DNA from: Amycolatopsis lexingtonensis
GTDB taxonomy: Bacteria > Actinomycetota > Actinomycetes > Mycobacteriales > Pseudonocardiaceae
Assembly (NCBI RefSeq): GCF_014873755.1
Contig: NZ_JADBEG010000001.1
Coordinates: 1,304,501-1,368,500 of the forward strand
Reading direction: 5' to 3'
Length of the DNA: 64,000 bases
In this document: one piece after another, positions 8,168-17,128 of the stretch
Layout of the letters: every line of letters begins with the position of its first letter
How positions within the stretch are numbered: position 1 is the stretch's first letter
The notes under the pieces: generated by a model
Database searches by the model: none
What the model saw: the letters and a program-made list of their open reading frames with translations, nothing else
Told to the model about the DNA's origin: nothing
Translations under genes and position numbers: made by a program

Positions 8168-9880
8168 TTACGGGTGGGACGGAACGGTCTTCGTGGTGCT
8201 GCTGAGGTAGGTCGCGGGCTCGCGGGAGGCGATCAGGGCGGCCAGGACCGTCGTCACCGGGACGGCCGCGACGATGCCGACGCTGCCCGCGAGCGTGCGG
8301 ATGATCTCCTGCGCGATTTCTTCGCTGCCCAGCAGCGAGCCCAGGCCGACCCCGGAGATCGACGAGTACAGCAGCACCGGCAGCGCGGCCCCGGCGTAGG
8401 CCATGACGAGCGTGTTGACCGCGGAGCCGACGTGGTCGCGGCCGATCCGCAGGCCGGAGCGGTACAGCTCCTGCCAGGGCAGGTCCGGGTTGGCGCGGCG
8501 CAGCTCCCAGACGGCGCTGGTCTGGGTGACGGTGACGTCGTCGAGGACGCCGAGCGCGCCGATCACGACCCCGGCGAGCAGCAGTCCGCGTGCGTCGATG
8601 CCGTGGCCGAGCGACCCGATGAGCGTCGACGTGCTGTCGTCGAGGCCGGTGAGCGACGCCGCGGCGGAGAAGATCGCGGAGAGGATGCCGATGAGCGCGA
8701 GGCTGACGAGCGTCCCGAGCACGGCGGCCGACGTTCTCGCCGACAGCCCGTGGGTCAGGTACAGCGCGATGAACATGATCGCGCCCGCCCCGGCGATCGC
8801 CACCACCAGCGGGTTCTCGCCGGCGAGGATGGCCGGGAGGATGAACAGCGCGATGACGACGAAGGACAGCCCGAGCGCCACCAGCGCGGCGAGCCCTTGC
8901 CAGCGGCCGAGCACGAGCACCGCGACCGCGAACAGCGCGGCCAGCACGAGCAGCGGCGTCCCGCGCTGGAAGTCGACCAGCTGGAAACTGGCGGGATCGC
9001 CGGCGTTCCCGCCGTTGTAGGCGAGCACGACGGCGTCCCCGGCGGCGAACCGCGGGGTGCTGGGCTCGATCGGGACGGTCAGCTTGAGCTGCTTCCCGGT
9101 CGCCGGCCCGTCGGTCATGGTCAGGTCGACGGTCAGGCAGGGTTTCGCGTTCGGGTCGGTCTGGTCGCCGACCTGCACCTGGCCCTGCGCGAGGCAGGGG
9201 CCGGTGTTGGTGGCGGTGATGTTCGCGTGCACGGGCGTGCCCTGGGGGACGACGCTGGTCGGGGAGGCCTTGCCCCACGGGTAGAGGACGACCATGCCGA
9301 CGACGGTGGCCAGGGCCAGCGGGGCGAGGAGCCAGATCAGGAGCAGTTTGACCCGGCGGGAGGCGGGGGCGGCGGGGCCGTGACCGTGACCATGGCCGTG
9401 TCCGTGGCCGGTTTCGGCAGCGGGGGTGGTTTCCGCCGGAGTGCGCGGCTTGCTGCCACGCGGGACTCGCTGGGGTCCGGTGTCGCCTCGGCGAGCGGTG
9501 CGCTGGGGCCCGGTGTCGGCTCGGCGACTGGCGTGGGGAGCGGCGGTGTCGGCCGGGGCCCGGCCGGTGTCCCTGCGGCGGGTGGCCGTGGAATCGGCTT
9601 GGTCAGCGGCCGGGACCCGTTGCGGGCCGGTGTCGGCGCGGCGGCCGCTGCGAGGGGCCGCGGTCTCGGCCGGGATCCGGTGCGAACCGGTCTCGACGGG
9701 TGCGCGCCGCGGGCCGGTGTCCGTGCGGCGGCGAGCGCCCTCAGGCGTGCGGCGGGCCGGTTTCCCGGGCGTTCCCGGCGTTCCGGACGTCCCGGGCCCC
9801 GGCGAAGGGGACAGCTCGTCCGTCACCCGGCGAATCGGGCCGGTGTCGTCGTCGGCGAGGTCGGGGCGGTCCACCCGCAC
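8168..9880 (-). CDS. YibE/F-family membrane protein with repetitive N-terminus
   Basis: The 570-residue protein has two parts. Residues 1-170 are disordered and repetitive, with variants of a DTGPQR unit preceded by arginines, ending in a glycine-histidine run (GHGHGHGHGHG). From about 178 there are eight or so membrane helices, an extracytoplasmic beta-rich segment after the first helix, and the YibE/F signature around GVLDDVTVTQTSAVWELRRA. YibE/F proteins are integral membrane proteins without an established function. The His-Gly run could bind metal. GTG 9880 is used as start; an internal start would remove part of the repeat region. Confidence 0.85.
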   Translation of the reverse strand: MRVDRPDLADDDTGPIRRVTDELSPSPGPGTSGTPGTPGKPARRTPEGARRRTDTGPRRAPVETGSHRIPAETAAPRSGRRADTGPQRVPAADQADSTATRRRDTGRAPADTAAPHASRRADTGPQRTARRGDTGPQRVPRGSKPRTPAETTPAAETGHGHGHGHGHGPAAPASRRVKLLLIWLLAPLALATVVGMVVLYPWGKASPTSVVPQGTPVHANITATNTGPCLAQGQVQVGDQTDPNAKPCLTVDLTMTDGPATGKQLKLTVPIEPSTPRFAAGDAVVLAYNGGNAGDPASFQLVDFQRGTPLLVLAALFAVAVLVLGRWQGLAALVALGLSFVVIALFILPAILAGENPLVVAIAGAGAIMFIALYLTHGLSARTSAAVLGTLVSLALIGILSAIFSAAASLTGLDDSTSTLIGSLGHGIDARGLLLAGVVIGALGVLDDVTVTQTSAVWELRRANPDLPWQELYRSGLRIGRDHVGSAVNTLVMAYAGAALPVLLYSSISGVGLGSLLGSEEIAQEIIRTLAGSVGIVAAVPVTTVLAALIASREPATYLSSTTKTVPSHP

Positions 9881-9945
9881 ATCCTGACAGCGGGATCCCG
9901 GCGCCCGCGTCAGGGGCCGCCGTCGGACCGGTTCGTCCGGTTGCC

Positions 9946-10923
9946 TCAGCCGTACGCCTGGCGCAGGTGCACCCGCCGGTAGGCCGACGGCGGGGTGTCG
10001 AAGTGGTCGAGGAACGCCTGCCGCAGGGTTTCCGTCGAGCCGAAGCCGCAGCGGCGGGCGATCGTGGCCAGCGGGAGGTCGGTCCCGGACAGCAGCCGGG
10101 CCGCCTGCTCGGTGCGGATCGTCCGGACGTACCGGCCGGGCGTGGTGCCGAGGTGCGCGTCGAACAGCCGGGTCAGCTGGCGGGTGCTGATGCCCGCGCG
10201 GGCCGCGAGGGCCGGCGTCCCCAGGTCCTCGTCGAGGTGCTCGGCGATGTACGCGGTGAGGTCGCGGACCTCGCGGTGCTCCGGCGGGGGACCGGACAGG
10301 AACAGGCTCACCTGGGCCTGGTTCCCGGGCCGCTGCAGGTACGTGACCAGCGCGCGGGCCGCCTCACGGGCCAGCGACGGGCCGTGGTCGGCCTCCACCA
10401 GCGACAGCGTCAGGTCGAGCCCGCTCGTCACGCCCGCCGCCGTGTAGACGTTGCCGTGGCGGACGTACAGCGGCACCGGGTCCACCGTCACCGCCGGGTA
10501 GTCCCGGGCGAGCTTGGCCGCGTAGCGCCAGTGGGTGGTCGCGCGGCGGCCGTTGAGCAGGCCGGCCGCGGCGAGCACCTCGGCGCCCGTGCAGACCGAC
10601 GCGACCCGGCGGCTGGTGCGGGCCAGCCGCCGGACGTGGGCGAGGACGCGCTCGTCGGCCGCCGCGGCCGGGCTGCCCCAGCCGCCCGCGACGACCAGCG
10701 TGTCGAGGTCGCCGGTCACCTGGTCGAGCCGCAGGTGCGGCTGCAGCACCAGCCCGGCGCCGGTGCGGATGCCGTGCCCGTCGACCGAGGCGAGCTGGAG
10801 CTCGTACGGCGGCCGCGCGCCGAGCCGGTTCGCCGCGTCGAACACATCGGCGGGGCACGCGATGTCCAGCAGCTCGGCGTCGGCGTACCCGACGATCACG
10901 ACCCGTCTGGGTGACCCTGGCAT
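9946..10923 (-). CDS. GlxA-family transcriptional regulator (DJ-1/PfpI + AraC HTH)
   Basis: The N-terminal domain (about 1-190) is a DJ-1/PfpI amidotransferase-like fold with SVCTGAEVLAAAGLL at the nucleophile elbow. The C-terminal 100 residues are two AraC-type helix-turn-helices (GTPALAARAGISTRQLTRLF and LATIARRCGFGSTETLRQAF). Such proteins activate or repress nearby genes in response to an unknown ligand. A TAGCGT hexamer ends six bases before the ATG (10930-10935), so the mRNA is probably leaderless. It is divergent from a stand-alone DJ-1/PfpI gene, which is the likely target. Confidence 0.9.
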   Translation of the reverse strand: MPGSPRRVVIVGYADAELLDIACPADVFDAANRLGARPPYELQLASVDGHGIRTGAGLVLQPHLRLDQVTGDLDTLVVAGGWGSPAAAADERVLAHVRRLARTSRRVASVCTGAEVLAAAGLLNGRRATTHWRYAAKLARDYPAVTVDPVPLYVRHGNVYTAAGVTSGLDLTLSLVEADHGPSLAREAARALVTYLQRPGNQAQVSLFLSGPPPEHREVRDLTAYIAEHLDEDLGTPALAARAGISTRQLTRLFDAHLGTTPGRYVRTIRTEQAARLLSGTDLPLATIARRCGFGSTETLRQAFLDHFDTPPSAYRRVHLRQAYG

Positions 10924-11022
10924 GATCGAACGCTAGCAGCCGGACCGGGCGCTCGGACGCGGTTCGCAGGAATCCGGACATCGGCGGCGCGTCCGCCGTC
11001 CCGGCCCGCCATGGTCGGGGCC

Positions 11023-11727
11023 ATGACCGATGAGCAGAAGACCCTCGCCTTCGTCGTTTACCCCGGGCTGACGCCGCTCGACCTCGTGGGCCCGCTGCAG
11101 GTGCTCAGCGCGCTCGCGCAAATGGACGCCGGCTACCGGACCGTCGTCGTCGGCGCGAGCACGGACCCCGTCGGCACGGACACGCCGCTGCGCGTCGCCC
11201 CGAGCCACACCTTCGAGGAGGTCCCGGCGCCGTACGCGGTGCTCGTCCCCGGCGGCACCGTGCCGACGCTGCGGGCGATGGCCGACGAGCGCCTCCTCGC
11301 CTGGCTGCGCACCGCGGCCGCGGGCGCGGAGCTGGTGACGTCGGTCTGCACCGGGTCGCTGATCCTCGGGGCGGCGGGCCTCCTCGAAGGCAAGCAGGCG
11401 ACCACGCACTGGATGTTCCGCGACGTCCTCCCCGGGCTGGGTGCCACGCCGGTCGCGCGGCGATGGGTCGAGGACGGCTCCGTGATCACCGCCGCCGGGG
11501 TGTCCGCGGGCATCGACCTGGCGCTGCACCTGGTGGAACGGCTGGCCGGGCGGCAGGTCGCGACGAACATCCAGTTCGCCATCGAGTACGACCCCGAGCC
11601 GCCGCAGGGCGCGCTGGACTGGGCGAACCAGCCGTACGGCGACCTCAAGCCGTTGCGGGAACACACCCTGCGTCAAGGGCTGGCAGAGCACCCCGAACTG
11701 CTGGGGAAGCTGCTCGCGCACACCTGA
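11023..11727 (+). CDS. DJ-1/PfpI family protein
   Basis: The 234-residue protein is a single DJ-1/PfpI domain with VTSVCTGSLILGAAGLL carrying the elbow cysteine and TTHWMF downstream. This matches the isonitrile-hydratase-like branch (InhA of Pseudomonas), but the reaction cannot be proven from motifs. I use ATG 11023 rather than ATG 11011. It is divergent from the GlxA-type regulator that shares the same domain, suggesting the pair arose with a common ligand or by domain duplication. Confidence 0.82.
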   Translation: MTDEQKTLAFVVYPGLTPLDLVGPLQVLSALAQMDAGYRTVVVGASTDPVGTDTPLRVAPSHTFEEVPAPYAVLVPGGTVPTLRAMADERLLAWLRTAAAGAELVTSVCTGSLILGAAGLLEGKQATTHWMFRDVLPGLGATPVARRWVEDGSVITAAGVSAGIDLALHLVERLAGRQVATNIQFAIEYDPEPPQGALDWANQPYGDLKPLREHTLRQGLAEHPELLGKLLAHT

Positions 11728-11830
11728 CCGACGTCGTCGGCCATCCGGGTGATCGGCGGACACGCCGCGCGCCCGGCGGTTAGATTCAGCTCGCTCGATC
11801 AGGTGATCTCGCGGGTGGGGTGTTGTAGCC

Positions 11831-14812
11831 GTGCGGTTCCAGGTGCTCGGCCCGATGACGGCCTCCGTCCCGCTGCCCTCGGCGGCCCAGCCGCGGCGGC
11901 TGCTCGCCGTCCTGCTCGCCCGCGCCGGCCAGTTCGTCGGCCGCGACACGCTGGTCGACGAGCTGTGGCCGGACGGCGCGCCGTCGAGCGCCGCGGCGAT
12001 CGTGCAGGTCACCGTGTCGAAGCTGCGCAAGACGCTCTCACCCGGCCTCGGTGCGGCCGAGGCCGGGCAGCGGCTGCGGTCCGGGCCGCGGGGGTACGCG
12101 CTGACGGTCGAGCCGGGCGAGCTGGACGCGGACGAGTTCCTGACGTGGCTGTCGGCGGGCGCCGACGACCGCGCCCAGCGCCGTCGCGCGCTCGAACGGG
12201 CGCTGGCCTGCTGGCGGGGCGACGCGTTCGCCGACGTCGCCGGCGGGCCGCTGCTGGAGGCGCACAAGCTGTGGCTGGAGGACCGGCGCTCGGCGGCCCT
12301 GCTGCAGCTGGTCGAGCTGGAGCTGGCCGACGGCGACGGCGGGTCGGTGGTCGAGCGGCTCGGGCCGGTGGTCGCGGCCCGGCCGGCCGACGAGCGGTTC
12401 GCCGCCCGGCTCGCTGCCGCGCTCGGCACGGTCGGCCGCCGCGAATCGGCGCTGGAGGTGCTCCGCCGCACCCGGCGGGCGCTCTGGGAAGAGGCGGGGG
12501 TGTGGCCGGGCGCGGACCTCGTCGCGGTGTACCGCCGGATCGCCGGCACCGAGTGGACGACGCCGGGCCCGCCCGCCCAGCTCCCGCCCGCCGTACCCGA
12601 CTTCACCGGCCGCGCGGCCGAACTCGCCGGCGTCACGCGTGCCTTGCGGGGACCGGCGCCGGTCGTGCTGCACGGCGCCGCCGGGGCCGGGAAGTCCGCG
12701 CTGGCCGTGCAGGCCGCGTGGCGCGTCCGCCGCCGTTTTCCCGACGGCCAGCTGACGGCGTCGCTGCGCGGTCCGGACGGGACGCCCGCCGAACCCGCGG
12801 CCGTGCTGGCGGGGTTCCTGCGCGCACTCGGGGCGACGCCCGCGGAACTTGCCGACCGCGCGGGCCTGCCCGGCCTCTGGCGCGGCTACACCGCCGACCG
12901 GCGGCTGCTGGTGCTGCTGGAAGACGCCGCGTCCGAAGCCCAGGTGCGTGCGCTGCTCCCGAGCGGCCCCGGCTGCGCGGCGCTGGTCACCACCCGCCGC
13001 GAGCTGCCCGGCCTCTGCGGCGCGCACCCGGTCCCGGTGGCCGAGCTGTCCACAGAGGACGCTTGGGCGCTGCTGGCCGCCGTCGCGGGAGAGGCACGGC
13101 TGCGCGCGGAACCCGAAGCGGCGCAACGGCTTCTCGGCCGGTGCGGCGGGCTCGCACTGGCCGTCCGGATCGCCGGGGTGCGCCTCGCGGCCCGGCCGAA
13201 CCTGCGGGTCGCCGAACTGGCTGCCCGCCTGGCCGACGACCGGCGGCGCCTCGACGAGCTGACCGCGGGCGACCTGGGTGTCCGTGCCGCGGTGACGTCG
13301 GCACTGCGCGAGCGGCCCGCGGCCGACGTCGCGCTGCTGAGGCTGCTCGCCGAGTTTGATGGGGCAGTCCCGGACTGGTCGGCGGCGGCGCTGCTCGACC
13401 GCCCGACGGCGGAAGCCCGCGACCGGCTCGACGGGCTGGCCGCCGCGCACTTGCGGGACCCGGCGGGCACGGTCCCGCCGTTCGTGCGGCTGGTGCTGGC
13501 GGAGGGTGCGCCGGGGGAGGTGGATCCGGCCGCGCTGCGCCGTGCTTGCGAGGCCGCGCTGGTATTGGCGCGGCATGCGCTCGGCCGCCCAGCGGCTGAG
13601 CGGGGATCGGCGGATGCGGCGGGCAGCCCCACCCCAGCCAAGCCCGACCCGGCGGTGCTCCGCCGCATCGCCGAGGACCCCGTCGCCTGGGCCGCCGCCG
13701 AAACCGGGCACCTCGCGGCCGCCGTTCGGCTGGCCGGGGCGCATGGCTGGCACGAGCTGACCGAACAGCTCGCGGACGCCTGCACCGCGCTCGCCGGCAC
13801 GCCGTGGCTCGGGCACGCGGCCCGTGCGGTCACCGTGGCCGGGCTGGCCGCGGCGCGGCGGCGCCGCGATCCTCGCGCGGAGGCCGAGAAGCTCTACAAC
13901 CTCGGCGCCGTGCACTGGCAGCACGGGCACGCGCGGCAGGCGCGGAACTACTTCGCGATGGCCGAGCACCGCTTCCGGCTCCTGGACGATCCGCGGGGGA
14001 CCGGTACGGCGCTGGCCGCGCTCGCCGACGTCCACCTCGACGGCGGTGACCCGTGCGCCGCCGAAGCCGAGCTGCGGGAAGCGCTCGAGTTGCTGCGGGC
14101 CTGCGGGGACCGGCGCGGGCAGGCGGCCGCGGCGGCGCAGCTGGGGTCGCTGGCCGAAGACGTCGGCGATGTGCGGCGGGCGGTCGAGAGCTTCGAAGTC
14201 AGCATGCTGCTCGCCCGCGAATGCGACGACGGCCGCTTGCACGACCAGGCCGCGAAGCGCTACGCCGACGTCCTGCGCCGCCACGGTGGGTGCGACCAGG
14301 CGGCGGACCTGCTCACCGGTGCGCTCGGCGGCGCCGTCCGCACGCGGGAGCGGCACTGGGAGGCGCACGTCCTGCGCAGCCTCGGCGACCTGCACACCGA
14401 AGCCGGGGAACTCGCCGACGGGCAGCGGTGCCTGACGCGGTCGCTGGCGCTGTTCGACCAGATCGGGCACCGGCACGCCGCCGCCTACACCCACCGCAGC
14501 CTGGCCGAAGCCCGCCGCCTCGCGGGGGATCCGGCGGGGGCGCGGCGGCACCTGCTGGCCGCCATGGGCGTGTTCCGGGAGCTGCGCGACCGCCGCGGTG
14601 CCGGGTACGCCCTGCTCAGCCTGGGCCGGACGCACGCGGCCGAGGACGCCGCACCCGAGGCGGCGCGGTGCCTGCGCGGCGCGGCCGGGCTGTTCCGCGA
14701 GCTCGGATTTCCGCTGTGGGAACTGCGCGCGCTGGGGGAACTGGCGAGCGTGACCGGTGAATCCCCGGCCCGTGACCGCCGTCGTGAACTCTTGACGAAG
14801 ATCAGGACCTGA
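11831..14812 (+). CDS. SARP/AfsR-type regulator with NTPase and TPR domains
   Basis: The 993-residue protein has the AfsR layout: a winged-helix DNA-binding domain (about 1-90, QPRRLLAVLLARAGQFVGRD), a bacterial transcriptional activation domain (BTAD, about 95-240), an NB-ARC-like STAND NTPase with P-loop GAAGAGKSALA near residue 283, and C-terminal tetratricopeptide repeats (about 680-970). Such proteins activate secondary-metabolite or developmental genes and are controlled by nucleotide state. No biosynthetic cluster is next to it; a small secreted M15-like peptidase gene follows after 100 bp. GTG 11831 is the natural start because MRFQVLGP is the usual SARP N-terminus. Confidence 0.92.
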   Translation: MRFQVLGPMTASVPLPSAAQPRRLLAVLLARAGQFVGRDTLVDELWPDGAPSSAAAIVQVTVSKLRKTLSPGLGAAEAGQRLRSGPRGYALTVEPGELDADEFLTWLSAGADDRAQRRRALERALACWRGDAFADVAGGPLLEAHKLWLEDRRSAALLQLVELELADGDGGSVVERLGPVVAARPADERFAARLAAALGTVGRRESALEVLRRTRRALWEEAGVWPGADLVAVYRRIAGTEWTTPGPPAQLPPAVPDFTGRAAELAGVTRALRGPAPVVLHGAAGAGKSALAVQAAWRVRRRFPDGQLTASLRGPDGTPAEPAAVLAGFLRALGATPAELADRAGLPGLWRGYTADRRLLVLLEDAASEAQVRALLPSGPGCAALVTTRRELPGLCGAHPVPVAELSTEDAWALLAAVAGEARLRAEPEAAQRLLGRCGGLALAVRIAGVRLAARPNLRVAELAARLADDRRRLDELTAGDLGVRAAVTSALRERPAADVALLRLLAEFDGAVPDWSAAALLDRPTAEARDRLDGLAAAHLRDPAGTVPPFVRLVLAEGAPGEVDPAALRRACEAALVLARHALGRPAAERGSADAAGSPTPAKPDPAVLRRIAEDPVAWAAAETGHLAAAVRLAGAHGWHELTEQLADACTALAGTPWLGHAARAVTVAGLAAARRRRDPRAEAEKLYNLGAVHWQHGHARQARNYFAMAEHRFRLLDDPRGTGTALAALADVHLDGGDPCAAEAELREALELLRACGDRRGQAAAAAQLGSLAEDVGDVRRAVESFEVSMLLARECDDGRLHDQAAKRYADVLRRHGGCDQAADLLTGALGGAVRTRERHWEAHVLRSLGDLHTEAGELADGQRCLTRSLALFDQIGHRHAAAYTHRSLAEARRLAGDPAGARRHLLAAMGVFRELRDRRGAGYALLSLGRTHAAEDAAPEAARCLRGAAGLFRELGFPLWELRALGELASVTGESPARDRRRELLTKIRT

Positions 14813-14912
14813 CGGCCTCGTGCCCCGGTCCGCGGCGGCGGTGTTTGGCGAAGTTATGGCCGCCCCCATTTGGCTGCCGCCGTTCGGATCGTCGCACAAG
14901 AAGGAGCAAGGC

Positions 14913-15422
14913 ATGCCGGGACATCGGATTCTGGCGCGGGCGGCACTGGGGCTGGTCGCCGCGGCGGCGACGGTGGTGTTCGCGACCATCGGCACCGCGT
15001 CGGCGAGCGTCGAGGTCACCAAGCTGACCCAGGCGCAGGCGGCGTCGCAGCTGTCCGCGGCCGGGGTGACGCACTCGTCCAGCGGCGGCTGCACGGACCG
15101 CTACAACTCGACGTGCACGTCGTACGAGCAGATCAACCAGAGCACGGTCAGCGGCGTCATCACGCTGAAGCGGGCGAGCGGCTGCGCGATCAACATCACC
15201 GGGGGCACCGAGACCGGGCACGCGTCCGGCACCTACAGCCACTGGAACGGCTACAAGGTCGACATCTCGCACAACAGCTGCATCGACTCCTACATCAAGA
15301 ACAGCTTCGGCTACATCGGCCTGCGCGGCGACGGCTACCCGCAGTGGAAGGCCGGCTCCGGCAACCTCTACTGCGACGAGGGCAACCACTGGGACATCAC
15401 GTACTACACCTGCGGCTGCTGA
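14913..15422 (+). CDS. Small secreted M15-like zinc peptidase candidate
   Basis: The 169-residue precursor has a Sec signal peptide (RILARAALGLVAAAATVV, cleavage near ASA at 29-31). The mature part has seven cysteines and the spacing of metal ligands seen in M15 (VanX/VanY-type) peptidases: H110 in SHWNGYKVD with D117 six residues on, then E156 and H159 in EGNHW, matching SxHxxGxAxD and ExxH. It may cleave peptidoglycan stem peptides. A clear AAGGAG site precedes ATG 14913. It follows the SARP-type regulator in the same direction, and a strong hairpin terminator follows it. The peptidase call rests on motifs and is moderately sure. Confidence 0.75.
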   Translation: MPGHRILARAALGLVAAAATVVFATIGTASASVEVTKLTQAQAASQLSAAGVTHSSSGGCTDRYNSTCTSYEQINQSTVSGVITLKRASGCAINITGGTETGHASGTYSHWNGYKVDISHNSCIDSYIKNSFGYIGLRGDGYPQWKAGSGNLYCDEGNHWDITYYTCGC

Positions 15423-15425
15423 CGT

Positions 15426-15465
15426 CCGGGGCCTGTCCGTCCCGAGGGCGGCGGACAGGCCCCGG
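15426..15465 (+). terminator. Hairpin terminator after the M15-like gene
   Basis: Left arm CCGGGGCCTGTCCG (15426-15439) and right arm CGGACAGGCCCCGG (15452-15465) are perfect 14-bp complements with a 12-nt loop. It lies three bases after the stop codon. There is no long U tract, as is common in GC-rich actinomycetes. Confidence 0.75.
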
Positions 15466-15511
15466 TTACCGGCCGCGACGGCCGGGTACCCGCGCGGGTG
15501 GAGGTGAGGAG

Positions 15512-15892
15512 ATGACTTCGCACAGCACCCCGGCTCCCCGCCCGCGCACGGCGCTGATCGGCGCCGCGGCGGGCTTCGTCCTGCTGGCCGGGCTCTACCT
15601 GGTCCTGGCCCCGTGGATCGCCGGTTTCGGCGGCGCGGGCGTGCTCGCGCTGAGCGACACCCTGGTCGGCCTGGTCCTGATCGCGCTGGCGATCGCCCGC
15701 ACGGCCACCCGGCGGCTCGCCCTGATCGGCTGGGTCGTCCCGGTACTGGGCGCGTGGGCCGCCGTTTCGCCGTGGCTGCTTCGCCACGGCGGCGAAACCC
15801 CGCCGTCGACGGGTGCCCTGATCGGCAACGTCGTGGCGGGCGCCGTGGTCGTCGTCGCGGGCGTGGCGCTGGCCCGGCGGGTCAGTTCTTGA
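15512..15892 (+). CDS. SPW-repeat-like small membrane protein
   Basis: The 126-residue protein has four predicted transmembrane helices. The two halves each end in a similar segment (LAPWIAGF and AAVSPWLLRHG), resembling the SPW repeat family of small actinobacterial membrane proteins; function unknown. GAGGTGAGGAG immediately before ATG 15512 is a strong ribosome site. The 3' end overlaps the convergent LigD-type gene by 11 bp. Confidence 0.75.
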   Translation: MTSHSTPAPRPRTALIGAAAGFVLLAGLYLVLAPWIAGFGGAGVLALSDTLVGLVLIALAIARTATRRLALIGWVVPVLGAWAAVSPWLLRHGGETPPSTGALIGNVVAGAVVVVAGVALARRVSS

Positions 15893-16949
15893 TCAGCAGC
15901 CAGTCGCCCGAGCCGTCGCCGGGCCGGTACGGGCTGTCGGCCCGTTTCGCGATGACGCCGGGCAGGCCGTGCTGCCGGCTGGCCCCGGCGACGGCCTCGC
16001 CGCCACCGGCGTAGTAGCGCGGCACCTGCCAGTGCCGGTCCTCGATGGCCAGGCCGTCGAGGAGCTCCCGGCGTTTCGTGTACGGCAGGTCCAGGGTCGG
16101 CTTGCCGTCGAGGTGCAGGACGTCGGAGGCGAAGTAGAACACCGGGCAGTGGGTCTTGAGGCGCTTGGCGGCGGCGCCGTCGGCCTTGCGGCGCTCTTCG
16201 AGACCGTCCGCGTAGGGCTTGCCGTCCTTGATGACGACGACTTCGCCGTCCAGCAGCACTTCGGTCGAGCCGAGCTCTTCGCCGAGCTTGTGCAGCTCGG
16301 GGTACCGCCCGGTGACGTCGGCGCCGGTTTCGTCGTGCGCGGTGACCCGGCCGCCGCTGACCAGCAGCATCGTCCGCAGGCCGCCCCAGGCGAATTCGTA
16401 GGACCACGCGTCGTCGTCGGCGGGCAGATCGCCGGGCACCGCGGTCATCGGTTCGAGGAATTCGGGCGCGTCTTCGTGCCCGGGCTCGGCGGGATCGAGG
16501 CGCCGCAGGGTCCAGTCGCGGTCGTCCTCGTCGTGCCGGTTGAGGAACAGGTACTTGCCGCGGGCGCGGCCGCCGTGGAAGACGACCTCGACCTTGTGGT
16601 CGTTCCAGTGCAGGGTTTCGTACTTCCCGGTGTCCCACACCGTCATCCGGCCGCCGCCGTATTCGCCCGCCGGGATCTCGCCCTCGAAGGTGAGGTACTC
16701 CATGGGGTGGTCTTCGGTGTGCACGGCGAGCCGGGAGACGCCGGGGGAGAGCGGCAGGCCCTTGGGCACGGCCCAGGAGACGAGCACGCCGTCGCGCTCC
16801 AGGCGGAAGTCCCAGTGCAGGCGGGTGGCGTGGTGCTCCTGGATGACGAAGAGGTCGTCGTCCCCGGGCTCGGGCGGGCCGTCCGGCCAGGGTTCGGGGG
16901 TGCGGTCCTTGCCGCGTTTGCCGCGGTATTCCTCGAGTCTGTCGGCCAT
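15882..16949 (-). CDS. LigD-type 3'-phosphoesterase fused to degenerate ATP-ligase domain
   Basis: The 355-residue protein begins with a LigD phosphoesterase (PE) module (about 30-160): HHATRLHWDFRLE, PKGLPLSPG, HPMEYLTFEG and IPAGEYGGGRMTVWD are the conserved active-site stretches. The second half resembles the ligase nucleotidyltransferase domain: motif III LLDGEVVV, motif IV GVIAKR and motif V WLLIKN are present. However, motif I, normally K-x-D-G, reads FAWGGLR, so the adenylated lysine and the following aspartate are missing. The OB-fold domain is absent as well. It probably trims 3' ends in DNA repair but should not seal nicks. A Ku gene is 9 kb away. The start is ATG 16949. Confidence 0.88.
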   Translation of the reverse strand: MADRLEEYRGKRGKDRTPEPWPDGPPEPGDDDLFVIQEHHATRLHWDFRLERDGVLVSWAVPKGLPLSPGVSRLAVHTEDHPMEYLTFEGEIPAGEYGGGRMTVWDTGKYETLHWNDHKVEVVFHGGRARGKYLFLNRHDEDDRDWTLRRLDPAEPGHEDAPEFLEPMTAVPGDLPADDDAWSYEFAWGGLRTMLLVSGGRVTAHDETGADVTGRYPELHKLGEELGSTEVLLDGEVVVIKDGKPYADGLEERRKADGAAAKRLKTHCPVFYFASDVLHLDGKPTLDLPYTKRRELLDGLAIEDRHWQVPRYYAGGGEAVAGASRQHGLPGVIAKRADSPYRPGDGSGDWLLIKN

Positions 16950-17056
16950 GGCCGCCCCGGTACCCCTTCCGCCGCAAGAGCTTCCAGGGTACCGGTCGGG
17001 TGCTCCGGCTCGGCCCGCTGGGCAGCGCGCCGGCGGTCGTTCGAGGCCGGCCGGTG

Positions 17057-17109
17057 TCTTGAATGAGTCATTCAGGTCGTGGGAGGTCCTGAATGACTCA
17101 TTCAAGACC
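17057..17109. repeat. 53-bp nested palindrome, copy 2
   Basis: Left arm 17057-17077 and right arm 17089-17109 are perfect inverted copies over 21 bp. The 11-nt spacer is tcgtgggaggt (17078-17088). It lies between the start of the LigD-type gene and the end of the ABC exporter gene, both on the minus strand. The orientation of the spacer is the same as in copy 1. Confidence 0.92.
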
Positions 17110-17128
17110 ATCGCCGCGGCTCCCGGCC

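Noticed and set aside
12038..15094. Very long open frame antisense to the SARP-type gene
   Set aside because: It is the mirror of a GC-rich gene; the translation is arginine/proline/glycine-rich without any domain, while the plus strand gives a complete SARP-NTPase-TPR protein.
11831..15422. Secondary-metabolite cluster around the SARP regulator
   Set aside because: No PKS, NRPS, terpene or RiPP genes are adjacent; AurF-like, FAD monooxygenase and GMC genes are scattered with their own local regulators.
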